The notes beneath the pieces are model-generated. The model was not told the DNA's origin. It was given only the letters and a program-made list of their open reading frames with translations, and made no database searches. A program made the translations under genes and the position numbers. A stretch of DNA of 64,000 nucleotides from Tetradesmus obliquus (Eukaryota; Chlorophyta; Chlorophyceae; Sphaeropleales; Scenedesmaceae). Positions within the stretch are counted from its first letter, which is position 1, and every line of letters begins with the position of its first letter. The stretch is from contig CP126191.1 of NCBI GenBank assembly GCA_030272155.1, positions 62,001 through 126,000 of the forward strand, written 5' to 3'. Of the stretch, positions 1 to 9,917 are shown in pieces.

Positions 1-998
1 CAGCATGATGGCATGCTTGGTCAACTGCAAAAAGTAGCCGGCCTCATGTCATCTCATCACAAGAGTGTTGCAGATCCAAACTGCAAAATTAGAACAGCCA
101 ACTTTGATGGGGCCCAGAGAACCAAACACATGCCTCGAAACTGAGCTGCATTGCAGTCACTCGATTCACGAGATTGAGGCTGCAACTCGACATCTGCACT
201 TCCCCAGAAACACATGTACACATGCCGTGACAAACAGATTGCTGCAGTTGCTGCAGACGCGCCAGCAGCTCAGTGCCAGCAGTCCATAGCCACAGACGGC
301 GGCTTGACTGCTGACGCTGCCCAGGACACGCACAGCCCTCCACCCCGCCCCGCAACACCCCTCCACCCCATTCACCCACCCTCCACAATGCTGCTGCACC
401 TGCTACCTCGGATCTGCTGGCAGCCTTGGAGGAGGGCTCAACCTGGTGCAGTGCTGCTGTTGTAAGATTGTGTAGCTGATCAGAGGCATATGAAAAAGAT
501 CAAAACGTGATTCTCAGACAGGAATGAGTGTCGCTGCACACACATAGCATCTAGCATTGCTGCCTGTACACGGGGCAGAAAAATGCAGTGTGGAGCTTAT
601 CGCACAACAAAAGCCCATGCTTTTCAGCATGATATCAACCATATGGCGCACATGTTGGCTGCAACGTGGCATATGTACAAAACACGATGAAGATATTTCC
701 AGCGCATGGGTCTGCACTGCGACTGGGTACACCGTGCTGCCGCTGGACACAAAGCAGGTAAGCACACCATCATCATACCCACATCAAGGTTGGAGCGAAC
801 AACTGCTGGTGTCACACCGGCAGTAACAGTGCCACAGAACTGTGTATGGTCTGCTGCATGTTCTGTCATGGCCGCCATCCAGTAAGCAGAGCAGGCTGCT
901 GCTCTGTTGTTCTGCTGTAACCGCCACACAGCGTTTGTGGCATCAGGCTGGCATGTGCTGTGCTGCAGCTGCCGAGCCTGGCTGCGCCTGCCTTGTCC
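1..998. other. Intergenic, no gene seen
   Basis: No domain, splice-consistent exon chain or RNA gene is recognisable here. The open frames are short and rich in Cys, His and Gln, as expected from CA/TG-rich non-coding DNA. The right part is the 3' flank of the minus-strand HPP gene. Confidence 0.5.
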
Positions 999-1120
999 TT
1001 ACTCGTCGGGTGCAAAGCTGTCTGTCGCCAGCACGTGGTCGCCCACGCCAGGCACACTGGAGATGTCGCTGCGCCACCTGTACATCCACGCAGGACGGCC
1101 ATTCACCTGCAGCTCCTGGC

Positions 1121-1155
<35 letters not shown>

Positions 1156-3887
1156 CCCTCATCAAAGCTGTTGGAGCCCAGCACATCGTACAGCCGCAGA
1201 GACCACGCACCCGGCACGCCCACTGCGCGCTGCTGCGCAGGCTGCTGCCGCTGGCGCCGCAGCCGCTCCTCGTGCAGGCGCTGCAGCTTCTTCTCAAAGG
1301 CCTCCAGCCCGGGCAGGCAGGGCCCCCACAGCGCCTGGCGGTGCGCGTCGTCCTCCAGCTTGCGGTCAGCCTCGCGCCGCAGACGCCGCCGCACAGCCTC
1401 CTCCAGCTTGGACGAGCTGCGCGGCACACGCGCTGCTGCGCTGCTGCTGCTGGCACTGGTGCTGTTGCTGGCGCTGGCGCTGTTGCTGGCGCTGCTGCTG
1501 CTGGTGCCGGCTGATGCTTCAGCTGATGACTGTTGTGCCTCCTCCTGCTGCTGCTGCTGCTGTTGCCCTGCCGTCTGCTGCTCAGCTGGTGCCGCGCCGC
1601 CGCCGCTGCTCTCTGGGCTGCGCGGCTGCGGCGTGATCATGCGCTGGCGCAGGTCGTCCATGGCCTGCCTGAAGCCGTCGCCCTGCGGCTGGCTGGCGGC
1701 GTGCTGCTGCGCCTGCAGCTGCTGCGCCTGGCGCGCTGCCTGTGCGTCCAGCATGCGCTGCAGCGCGCCCACAAATTTGCTGCTGAGCTGCTTCTGGCTG
1801 GGCAGCAGCAGGCGGTCGCTGAGCATTACTGCTGCATGGCGCTGCATCATCTCATCCTTCTTCTGCTGCTGCTGCTGCCACTCCTGCTGCTTCTGGTGCA
1901 GCGTTGCTGCTGCAGCAGCCCCTGATCCTGGCCAGTCAAACTGCCTGTTTCGGCGCAGCCAGTTGGTTGCTGCTGAGATGGGCAGCATCACTCCCAGGCA
2001 CAGCAGCAGGCTGGGCCACAGCATGTACAGCCAGCCAAAGTGCTGGATGCTGCTGTCACCCATGGCCATCAGCACCAGCGCGCCTGCAGGGCACCCACCA
2101 AACGAGCACAGAGCTCAGCACCAGGCAACGGCATGCCTACTCCATCTAGCCTGGGTCTGCGCCGCTACAACAAGAGCACGCGGTGCTGCCAGCTTGCACA
2201 CTATCATAGCCAGCCAGGTGCTTACGTCTAGCGAACCATGACTACCAAACAAGTATGCAAGAGATTGCTCAGCAGTCAGCGCACGCCTGCACACCCCTGC
2301 CTGCCTTGGGCCGCGCCGCTCACCTCCGGGTGGGTGGATGGTGTCACTCCACATCATGTACACCACAGTGGCGGCCATGGCGGCAGCGCGGCTCAGCAGG
2401 TTGGCTCCAAACAGCTGGATGATGACCATGGCGATGGCGGTGGCACCCAACTGCCCACCCAGCAGCGGCCACAGGCGCACCGCGTCCGCCTCAGGCCTGC
2501 CGAAGAGCAGGATGGCAAACGTCCCAAAGGATCCAAGCAGCAACGGCAAGCCCTGTCCATCACAGAAGCAGCAGCAGCAGCATCGCGATCACACGTGAGG
2601 ATGCATTCAGGTGGATTGATAAACCAAATTCACACCCTGGGTTGAAGCATCAACTACAGACGAACACAGCAGCAGTTGGTAGGCAACAATGCACTCTTGT
2701 TGCCTAACAGCAATGGCAGCTGGTGACCATGACAAGTGCGCACTTGGCAGCTATTGCTGCAATTGCCATGCGTGCTGACCTGTCAAGGGATGGGACACGC
2801 TGCTGCTGCATTGCCCACCTGCTGATGCCACTGCCCCACCACCGGCCACGTCCTGACAGCCGGCACCAGCAGCCCCAGCGCCAGCATGGCCAGGCCCATG
2901 CCCAGCCCAGCCCACAGCAGGTCGGAGGCGCGCGGCGGGCTCTTCTGCAGCCCGCCAGCCAGCTTGGCTGCTGCGTACGCCTCAGCAGCTGCCGCCAGCG
3001 CTGCCCAGCTCTTGCCTGCCAGCTTGCGCGCTGAGCTGATGCTGGCCAGCAGGTGCTGGTCCCAGCTCAGCGGCCGCACTCCAGCGCCTGCAGAAGGGCT
3101 GTGGTCTTGCAGTGCCTGCGGGCAGATAGAAACATGCACACAGCCTTGCAACTAGGCGTTTGCTGACAGCAACTACGTCACCTCCTAGCGCCACATGCTG
3201 CTATTTAGGCTGCACATCTAGCCACAATGCCTGCATCCAGTACTGTGTGGGGATGCTGCAGGTGCTGCAGTCTCACCAGGTAGAAGGCCACCATCTTGTA
3301 CGCCTCTGCTGCGGAGATGAGCCCGTCCCTGTCTTTGTCCAGCACGTGGAAGGCCATGTTCAGCGACTGCTGGCTCAGCGGCAGCTGCGCCATGCTCACA
3401 CCGCTGGGCGCCTCACTGCTGCGCTGCCGAAGGTTGCCTGTTACATCTTCAAAGTCATCAATGGGCCAACTGCCAGCACCATGGCTCCGGACCTGCAAGA
3501 TGTTGCAATCCAACAGGACCAGTGGTGGCATGGCTGGCTTGAGCATCATGACCCTTGAAGCAGTTTCAGCTGTTCTGTGATGTCCACACATCTTTCACGA
3601 CAGCTGTCATGGCATTGCTTGTAGCGCCACAGAGCAGTGTGTTGTTGCTGGCACCTGGTCCAGCAGCTGCTGCTGCAGCTGCCTCGTAGAGGAACCTGGA
3701 CATCGTGAACCTGGCAGCTAGTGACAGACATCATTACCTGTGTGTTCACCTTGAGCCCGGGCTTCGTCACAAGCCTGGTGGCGCCTCGTCGATTGAGGCT
3801 GGGCAGCAGCTGCCCTTGGCGGGAGCAAGGGCCAGCTCCTGCTCCCGGATGCAACCGTGGTACACTTCTCAGCTGCATTGTGTACAA
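999..3887 (-). CDS. EF-hand + HPP-family integral membrane protein, probably plastid envelope
   Basis: Five exons on the minus strand: 3887-3738, 3492-3277, 3115-2819, 2552-2324 and 2083-999. All junctions are GT-AG, the phases close, and the product is about 658 aa. Residues 1-50 are basic and look like a transit peptide. Residues 102-113 form a canonical EF-hand loop (DKDRDG...E) in exon 2. Exons 3-5 hold hydrophobic segments and the HPP family signature (H294-P-P-G, then GAL), split by an intron. HPP proteins are four-helix membrane proteins; plastid members in plants have been linked to nitrite transport, so that role is plausible but inferred. The C-terminal ~300 residues after the last membrane segment are a Gln/Ser/Ala-rich tail with a polyQ run near 1119-1153. 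The EF-hand in front of an HPP domain is unusual. The start Met at 3887 gives the best transit peptide but is not proven. Confidence 0.8.
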
Positions 3888-4812
3888 TATCTCAAATAAT
3901 GCTGTTTGATTACTGTCTGTGAGCTATTACACGCCTGGTGAGCTGCTGACGTAGCACGGACTACTTTTGCATATTGGGACGAAAACACTGGCGCAATCGC
4001 TAATTTCAAGCATTAGTGAGATATAAAATGACACATGTCAACAAAAACAACTGCAACTGGAAGTCGATTGCGTCTGCAGCAGGTTAAAATACACCATCTG
4101 CTGCGGCATGTGCCCGGTCCTGTGGTGCAAGGATGTGACGAGTCAGTAAACCAACTTGAAACTTGGCTGCATATTGTTGAACATGAAAGTGGTTGTAGTC
4201 GCATCGCCAAAGCCTCATCATGCAGCAGCTGAATCTTTCGTGGGCCAGAGTGCTTGCTGAGCAGGCTCTTGCGGGTCCTTCGCAAGTACGGAATGCAGAC
4301 TTCACGTCAGAAGAGAGCTGTAGGCACAGGATGGATGTTACTTTGTACCAGCAGCGTGCAGGCCCCGCACATGATGCAGGACAGGCAGCACGCAGGCTTG
4401 TGCACAGGCTGCTCTGCTTGGAGCTGAAGGACAGGCCGTTCTGTAGCAGCAGGGGCGCCCTGTCGAGCAGGAATCCACAAACCTGCGCACTCCAGCTAGC
4501 CGCATCTGCAGCAGCCCTGCATCCACAGACACGGCCAGAGGCAGGCTGGTCAACCCTCACCACACTCCAGAGCGCAGCCTGCCCATCAAGCTTAGCAGCT
4601 GAGTTCAGGGCCGGCTCACAGCTGCACCACAGCAGAGAGCTGAGAACTGCAGCTGAGCAACTGTTGGACTGCTAGGAAAGCCCATGAAAGCCGACGGACA
4701 GGCCTGCACCAGTACTTTTTGTGTCAGGCGTTGCTAATGTCAATGTTTGCAATCACACCAATTGGTGTGTTACCACTTGCATGCATGAAGGGCTGCATTG
4801 ATGTAGCAGGAT
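3888..4812. other. Intergenic: upstream region of the HPP gene
   Basis: AT-richer than the exons. It contains the presumed promoter of the minus-strand HPP gene and the DNA up to the retroelement insertion. I found no convincing gene or core promoter motif. Confidence 0.4.
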
Positions 4813-4825
4813 ACCCTTCCACATG
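4813..4825. repeat. Target-site duplication, left copy
   Basis: The 13-bp sequence acccttccacatg is repeated exactly at 6035-6047. The two copies bracket the LINE-like coding remnant, as expected for target-primed reverse transcription. Confidence 0.85.
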
Positions 4826-6019
4826 ATTCTGGCATTGTGTGGAATGGCGCTCCTGTGCCAGTCGTTTCAGAATATTGCTACCTTGGTTTGTGGTTCAACA
4901 ACGCATGCAACTGGAGTACGCATTTTGACAAAATGCTTGCCAAAGTGCAACGTGTGAAAGCTGGGCTTATGCCCATATGGAAGAGCCGTCATATCAGTGT
5001 TGAAGTGAAGCGTATTGTTCTGTTGACCTGCATTCGTCCAGTTGTGGAGTACGGCAGTGAAGTGTGGTTCCCGTCAACAGCTAGACAGCTGCAGCAGATT
5101 GATCAGGTGCAGACAGACATCAAGTGTGCAATGCGGTGTGGCAAGGAGCGTCCGTGTTCCTCAGCTGTCTTGGCTGAATGGGGTGTGAAGCCTTTGCATT
5201 TGTGGTCATCAGCGAGCTATGGAGTACTATTTCAGGATAAAGCGCATGGATGGTGTTAGACTGCCAAAGCAAGTGTTCTCCGCGGAGTGGAGGCGTTCGA
5301 GTGGAGCAATGGTAGTAACACCATGGCACAAGTATGTGCAGAGTCTATTGTGCAAGTATGGTGTGAATGTAGGGACAGCGGCAGGGCGTGCAAGCTGCTG
5401 CAAGAGTCACATTTCAGGGCAGATTAAGAAGTTGCATGCAGATAGAATCATGTCTGAATCGCTGGAGCATTCCACTTTGTTGAGTTACATCACGCATGTG
5501 CACCCTAAACATGCTGATGCTATGACGTTTAAGCGGGTCAGGCCTTTTTTGCGGTCTGGGGCGCCTACACGTGGTGTTGAGTTGATGATGCGTGTGCGTT
5601 TGGGTTGTTTGGCTGTACATGAACGCACCAGCCGTTATGGTGGCAGGCGAGCTGATGGTAATGCAGCATGTCCGGCGTGTGGTGCAGGTGTGGAGTCATT
5701 GTCACATTTGCTGTCTGATTGTGCTGCGATGTCTGTGCAAAGAGATGAGATGTTCAATGAGATTAGGGCTTTGTCGGGTTGCGCTGCAAAATTGCGTAAC
5801 TTGTTGTCTATTACAGATGCTGAGGTGAAGGTGAAGCGGTTTGTGTCGGATGATGCTTGGGGTTCTGTTAGGTTGTTGGTGTCTAGGTTCATTGCTGATT
5901 TTCTTGAAAAGGCTTGGGGTGTGCGTAATGCTTGCAAACATGATGGTGTAGTGCTCCCTTCTGTTGCCGCTCCATTGGGGCGCGGGCCGATGGCGTTGAT
6001 GCTATGGCTTGATGGGTAA
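4826..6019 (+). pseudogene. Reverse transcriptase C-terminal region of a LINE, frameshifted
   Basis: The first frame is open from the insertion point to 5259 and carries the post-catalytic RT region, with 'YCYLGLWF' and 'CIRPVVEYGSEVW', typical of non-LTR RT thumb segments. The homologous reading then continues in the next frame from about 5219 to the stop at 6019, so a one-base indel lies near 5200-5220. The second part has a C-x2-C-x8-H-x4-C knuckle (CPAC...H...C, about 5671-5717), usual at the C terminus of LINE ORF2. The endonuclease domain and the RT catalytic YxDD region are absent, lost by 5' truncation. The copy cannot be autonomous. Confidence 0.85.
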
Positions 6020-6034
6020 CATGATGATGATGAC
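4826..6034 (+). mobile_element. 5'-truncated LINE-type (non-LTR) retrotransposon copy
   Basis: About 1.2 kb lies between two perfect 13-bp direct repeats. The left junction falls inside the reverse transcriptase reading frame, so the copy is 5' truncated. The right junction follows the stop codon at 6017-6019 and a short (ATG)n tail, 'aacatgatgatgatg'. A simple 3' repeat tail plus a target-site duplication is the hallmark of LINE insertion. The coding content is the RT C-terminal part followed by a zinc-knuckle region. Confidence 0.88.
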
Positions 6035-6047
6035 CCTTCCACATGTT
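6035..6047. repeat. Target-site duplication, right copy
   Basis: Exact repeat of 4813-4825, directly after the (ATG)n tail of the retroelement. Confidence 0.85.
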
Positions 6048-6597
6048 GCGCTAGGATGGCTCACATGGCAGAGGACTTCAAGAGCGCGCGTCACTTGGTA
6101 ACATGGTGAACACAACCTTGCAAAGGCGGACTGACACATGTGCTGCACAGCATGTCGTCGTGCTCACAACGGTTCACTGGCGCAGGCTGCAACCTGAGCA
6201 GCACGCATTCTCAAAGCATACATGCTTCATAGCACAACTCCATCAACACCCTCCGCACCACAGCATCATGTCAGCTCTGGCTTCGGTTGTCGCATCTTAT
6301 AGTAATGCTGTGCACCAGACACCAAGTGTACATGCACTGATCAACACCAATGAAAGCAACCAGATGGACACGAGCACGCAGCGATGAATCAATGACTGCA
6401 CTGACAAGCTGCCTTGAACCATACGCCGTTGGGGCCTGACTTGAGCGATCTCAAGCCAGCATGCTGAATCAACACTGGTAGCCAAGCCAACACCACAGAC
6501 TGTGCAACACTGTTTGCAGCACAGTCACAACAACTGCTGCCTGCTTGACAGTCTTGCCGCCAACCCATCGCTGATGCTTGAACTCAAAGCCCTGATA
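6048..6597. other. Intergenic, no gene seen
   Basis: Lies between the retroelement and the 3' end of the LRR gene. The short open frames have no recognisable domain. Confidence 0.4.
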
Positions 6598-8502
6598 TCA
6601 GCATGCTCCGCTGACGACTTGTAGATGCTTCAGCTGCCTGCACTGCTGCAGCACAGCCTCCACCTCGCTGCTGCTCACACCCCAGGCGCCGTCCACCACC
6701 AGGCTGCTCAGTGAGCAGCCCAGGCCCTGGCCCAGCACCAGCTGCAGGCTGGGGGCCATGCTGCAACTGGCCCTGCAGCATCTGCCTGTGCTACCGCTGC
6801 TGCTGCTGCTGCTACCACATGCTGCTGTGCAGCTGCTTATCTTGCCAGCAGCTGTTGTCAACTGCTGGCACTGCTGCTGCTGCTGCCGTTGTCTCTGCTT
6901 GCAGCTGCTGCTGGACCAGGCCATGAGTGACTTGAGGTGGGTCAGCTGTGCCAGCAGCTGGCAGTCAGCGGCTGTGTCAACTCCAATCCCCAGGTGCTGC
7001 AGCTGCTGCAGTTGCGGCAGCAACTGTAAGCTGCCGTGCTGCTGTTGGGGCAATGCATCTGAGTTTTCATGCGCTGCTGCTGAGGCGGCTGCTGCCTCCA
7101 GCCAAGCTGGGTGCACCCCATGCAGACTGGTGAGGTGCTGCAGCTGCAGCACAGCCGGGCCCAGCTCCAGGTCACTGCGCAGCTCCTGCAGGGCGGGGCA
7201 CTGCAGCGCAATGCTGCTGCCTACCCACTGCCCTCGCTGCCATGCACTGCTGCCGCTGCTGGAGGTACCGTTGCGAGCTGCAGAACGAGCCAAGGCTGGT
7301 GGCAGGCCAAGCAGCAGTGCCCTGAGCTGCTGGCCCTGTTGCTGCTGCTGCTGCCTGGTTGCCATGCGCACTGCTGCCTCAATCCCCTCCAGCTCCTGCA
7401 CGCGCAGGTCCAGCGGCATGCTGCGCAGCTGCAGGCCAGCCAGCTGAGGCAGCGCAGGCAGCATGGGGCGCTGCTTGAGGCTGTAGCCGGCAGGCACAGG
7501 CTCATGCAGCAGCCCAGTGATGCTGAGCTGCTGCAGCTGCGGCAGTAACGGCAGCTGGCAGATGACAGCCAGGGGGCACTGCTGCAGGCTAAGGCTGCGC
7601 AGCCCCTGCAGCTGCTGCAGCAGCGCTGCAAGCTCGTGGCCTGCTGGCCAGCTAGCCAGGCTCAGGCTGAGGCTGCGTAGGCTGCACTGCAGCCGCGGCT
7701 GCAGCAGCAGCGGTTGCAAGGCACTGGCGAGCACGGCAGACCCTGCTGCTGCAGGGCTTTGGTGGCTGATTGAGGTGCTGCTGCTACTGCTGCGTATGCT
7801 GATGCTGTCAAGAGCTGTCAGCTCCGGCAATGCCGCACCAAGCTGATCAACAACACAGCTTGGCGAAAACATACAGGTAAGCTGGCTGCATTGACTGTGG
7901 GTAGCTGCTGCACAGTCGCTAGCCGCGCCCCCAGCTGGGACTGTGACGCGCACTTGCGTCACGCCGCGGGTGGCTGACCTGCGCTGCTGGATGCAGGCCA
8001 GCATCTCCCACGCCCTTTGCAACCGCTGATCCAGGTCTAATGCAGCGCCATTGCTGCTGCTTCTGCCGCTGCTGCTGCTGCTGCTGCTGCTGTTGCTGCT
8101 GCTGAGGTTGAGGCTAATGTGCTGCAAAGAGAAGCCGTGTGACCAGTTGGCACAGCTGAGGCGTGCTGCTGCGATGTCACTGGCGCTGACAATATGACTG
8201 CTAATCACCTGCAAGTTGAGAGTGGCGTATGAGCGAAAAGTAATCAGGCTACAGCCAAGTGCATCCTCGTGATTCCCCCAGAAAGCAGCATGCATCATTG
8301 CAGCAGGCAAGAGGGTTTGTGCACAGCAGCATGGCCTTCGCCGTGGGCAGCTATGCTGAAATCTGCCCAGCAGTAAGCAACGCGAAAATTTTAACTTGGT
8401 TTGTTCCGTTGGTGGCAGGACCTTATGCACAGTCTTTGCAACCAATGGTTGCAGTTCACAAACCTGCAGGCAAGGTCCTGGCAGCTCGCTCCAACACGCC
8501 AT
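6598..8502 (-). CDS. F-box-like, leucine-rich repeat protein
   Basis: One long minus-strand frame ends with TGA at 6600-6598; the first ATG is at 8502, giving 634 aa. Residues 95-120 (VISSHI..SDIAAARLSC..W) look like the second half of an F-box. From about residue 215 to the end there are LRR-like units rich in Leu and Gln, such as 'LRSLSLQQCPL', 'LQQLSITGLL' and 'LQHLGIGVD', broken by polySer and polyGln runs. A good splice acceptor (ttgcag) precedes residue 99, near 8208. The true N terminus, including the first half of the F-box, may therefore lie in an upstream exon I could not place, and residues 1-98 could be intron. F-box/LRR proteins act as substrate receptors of SCF ubiquitin ligases; that role is inferred. 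The LRR core is certain, the start is not. Confidence 0.75.
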   Translation of the reverse strand: MACWSELPGPCLQVCELQPLVAKTVHKVLPPTEQTKLKFSRCLLLGRFQHSCPRRRPCCCAQTLLPAAMMHAAFWGNHEDALGCSLITFRSYATLNLQVISSHIVSASDIAAARLSCANWSHGFSLQHISLNLSSSNSSSSSSSSGRSSSNGAALDLDQRLQRAWEMLACIQQRRSATRGVTQVRVTVPAGGAASDCAAATHSQCSQLTCMFSPSCVVDQLGAALPELTALDSISIRSSSSSTSISHQSPAAAGSAVLASALQPLLLQPRLQCSLRSLSLSLASWPAGHELAALLQQLQGLRSLSLQQCPLAVICQLPLLPQLQQLSITGLLHEPVPAGYSLKQRPMLPALPQLAGLQLRSMPLDLRVQELEGIEAAVRMATRQQQQQQGQQLRALLLGLPPALARSAARNGTSSSGSSAWQRGQWVGSSIALQCPALQELRSDLELGPAVLQLQHLTSLHGVHPAWLEAAAASAAAHENSDALPQQQHGSLQLLPQLQQLQHLGIGVDTAADCQLLAQLTHLKSLMAWSSSSCKQRQRQQQQQCQQLTTAAGKISSCTAACGSSSSSSGSTGRCCRASCSMAPSLQLVLGQGLGCSLSSLVVDGAWGVSSSEVEAVLQQCRQLKHLQVVSGAC

Positions 8503-9917
8503 TGCAGCTGTTTGTGGTGTAAACCTCCAAGATCTTTAAGACTTCAGATGTCGTTTCAGCACAAGCGTTGGCGCAGAAAGGCTACGTCCACTGTTCCTGG
8601 CTACGAGCGCGAACTCAGAAAGGCCGTTGTATGCTGATCACTGCTGCTTAGTAGACAAGCTTTGTTGACTGGACACAGAACTACGGGTAGCCCTAGTACG
8701 ATAACTATAAGCCACATCACCATCAAGGTGGGTGTTGTAGGGACCTAATCGTTGTCCTAGATGCCAGACCCCAATTGCACACAGCTCTTATCAAAAACAA
8801 TTTCAGACTGATGCATTTGAAGTTATATTATGTTGGGCTCATTGACGGCAGACGTATGCGAGGCAGCAGATACTGGTCCCGCTCAGCTCGTGTGACCGGT
8901 GCCAGGCACCAGCACTCCATGTTCTCATCCGGCCATGACAGGTCTCAGGATACACATTTCACACAGCGTGCCATTGATTGAGGTGGAGATAAGAACCCAT
9001 GCTGTACGTCATGTGTGGTGCTTTTGTTGATGGCTGCCGCTGAGCTGCCAGCTCCTGGACGGGTCCCCGCTGGCGTCATGAAACCGTTTCATGACGCTAG
9101 GCAATGAAAGCTGCCAGCAACACCCCACGACACTCACGATGGCACCGCTAGCAACGCTCTAGGGACACGTTGGTGGCTTTATAGGTTGTAACCATATGTA
9201 TTCCTGGCCCAAGCACCCAGTTTGACCTGGCTGGTTTGACTGAGCAAAATGTTTGTGCTAGCATGTGCAGTGTCACAGCCGACAGAGTGTGCTAGCCTGC
9301 AATTACACATATGCACACCTGCCGTGACAGTTCACAAGACTGCTATGACCGTCATGCGTGCCGCGACTAGTAGTACTTGGCAAGCTGAAGCACACCAACA
9401 GCAGGACACACTCCAACAGCATCACCTCTCCAGAACAGGATGCGCTGCAGACCACGTGCGCAGTCGCTTTCTTACAGGTGCTTCTCAAGGTACACAATGT
9501 GTTGGCTTGAAGGATGAGAAGCGGGTGCGCAACGAGACCGGACACAGCTGGTGTGTGGGCCCAGGAACATGCACCGGCACTTCAAACTCGGCTGGTGCCT
9601 TACTATGCAGGCATACGTCCAAGAAAACCAAAGGATGCCCAGACATGGATGGTGGTAGCTATCAAGGCATTCGAGCAAGGGCTGGAACCTTCTGTCAGAG
9701 TAACACGCGCGGGGACTTCTTCAACCAATGCCTGATCACCATGCTCGCTGACCGTATTCAAACACGTTTGCGAGTAGGACATCGACTGTGTTTGCGTCGT
9801 TACTTCAAGACGTTCCTCTACGTCCACGCCGGGGCGGCACAGGACAGAGGCCTTTACACAGTGCACCAACAGCTAAGATCACTTCGGCCTTCAAAGTAGA
9901 AAACCGTATAAGGAGAA
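8503..9917. other. Intergenic between divergent LRR and HSP110 genes
   Basis: Contains the presumed promoters of both flanking genes and one short perfect inverted repeat (9073-9097). The 216-codon open frame at 9249-9899 shows no domain and no exon-like composition, so I do not call it. I saw no clear heat-shock element array. Confidence 0.4.
9073..9097. repeat. Short perfect inverted repeat
   Basis: The arm gcgtcatgaaa and its exact reverse complement are separated by three bases (ccg). The 11-bp arms could form a hairpin or bind a dimeric regulator. It is isolated, about 0.8 kb upstream of the HSP110 start codon. Confidence 0.6.

Noticed and set aside
842-2241. Long plus-strand open frames rich in Ala, Cys and Ser
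   Set aside because: They are antisense shadows of the last HPP-gene exon, kept open by GC-rich (CTG)n/(CAG)n composition; no domain.
9249-9899. 216-codon plus-strand frame upstream of HSP110
   Set aside because: No motif, mixed composition, no splice partners; intergenic by context.
9800-9917. Candidate heat-shock element (ttcaagacgttcc) before HSP110
   Set aside because: On close reading the GAA/TTC units are out of register and one unit is GAC; not a supportable HSE.
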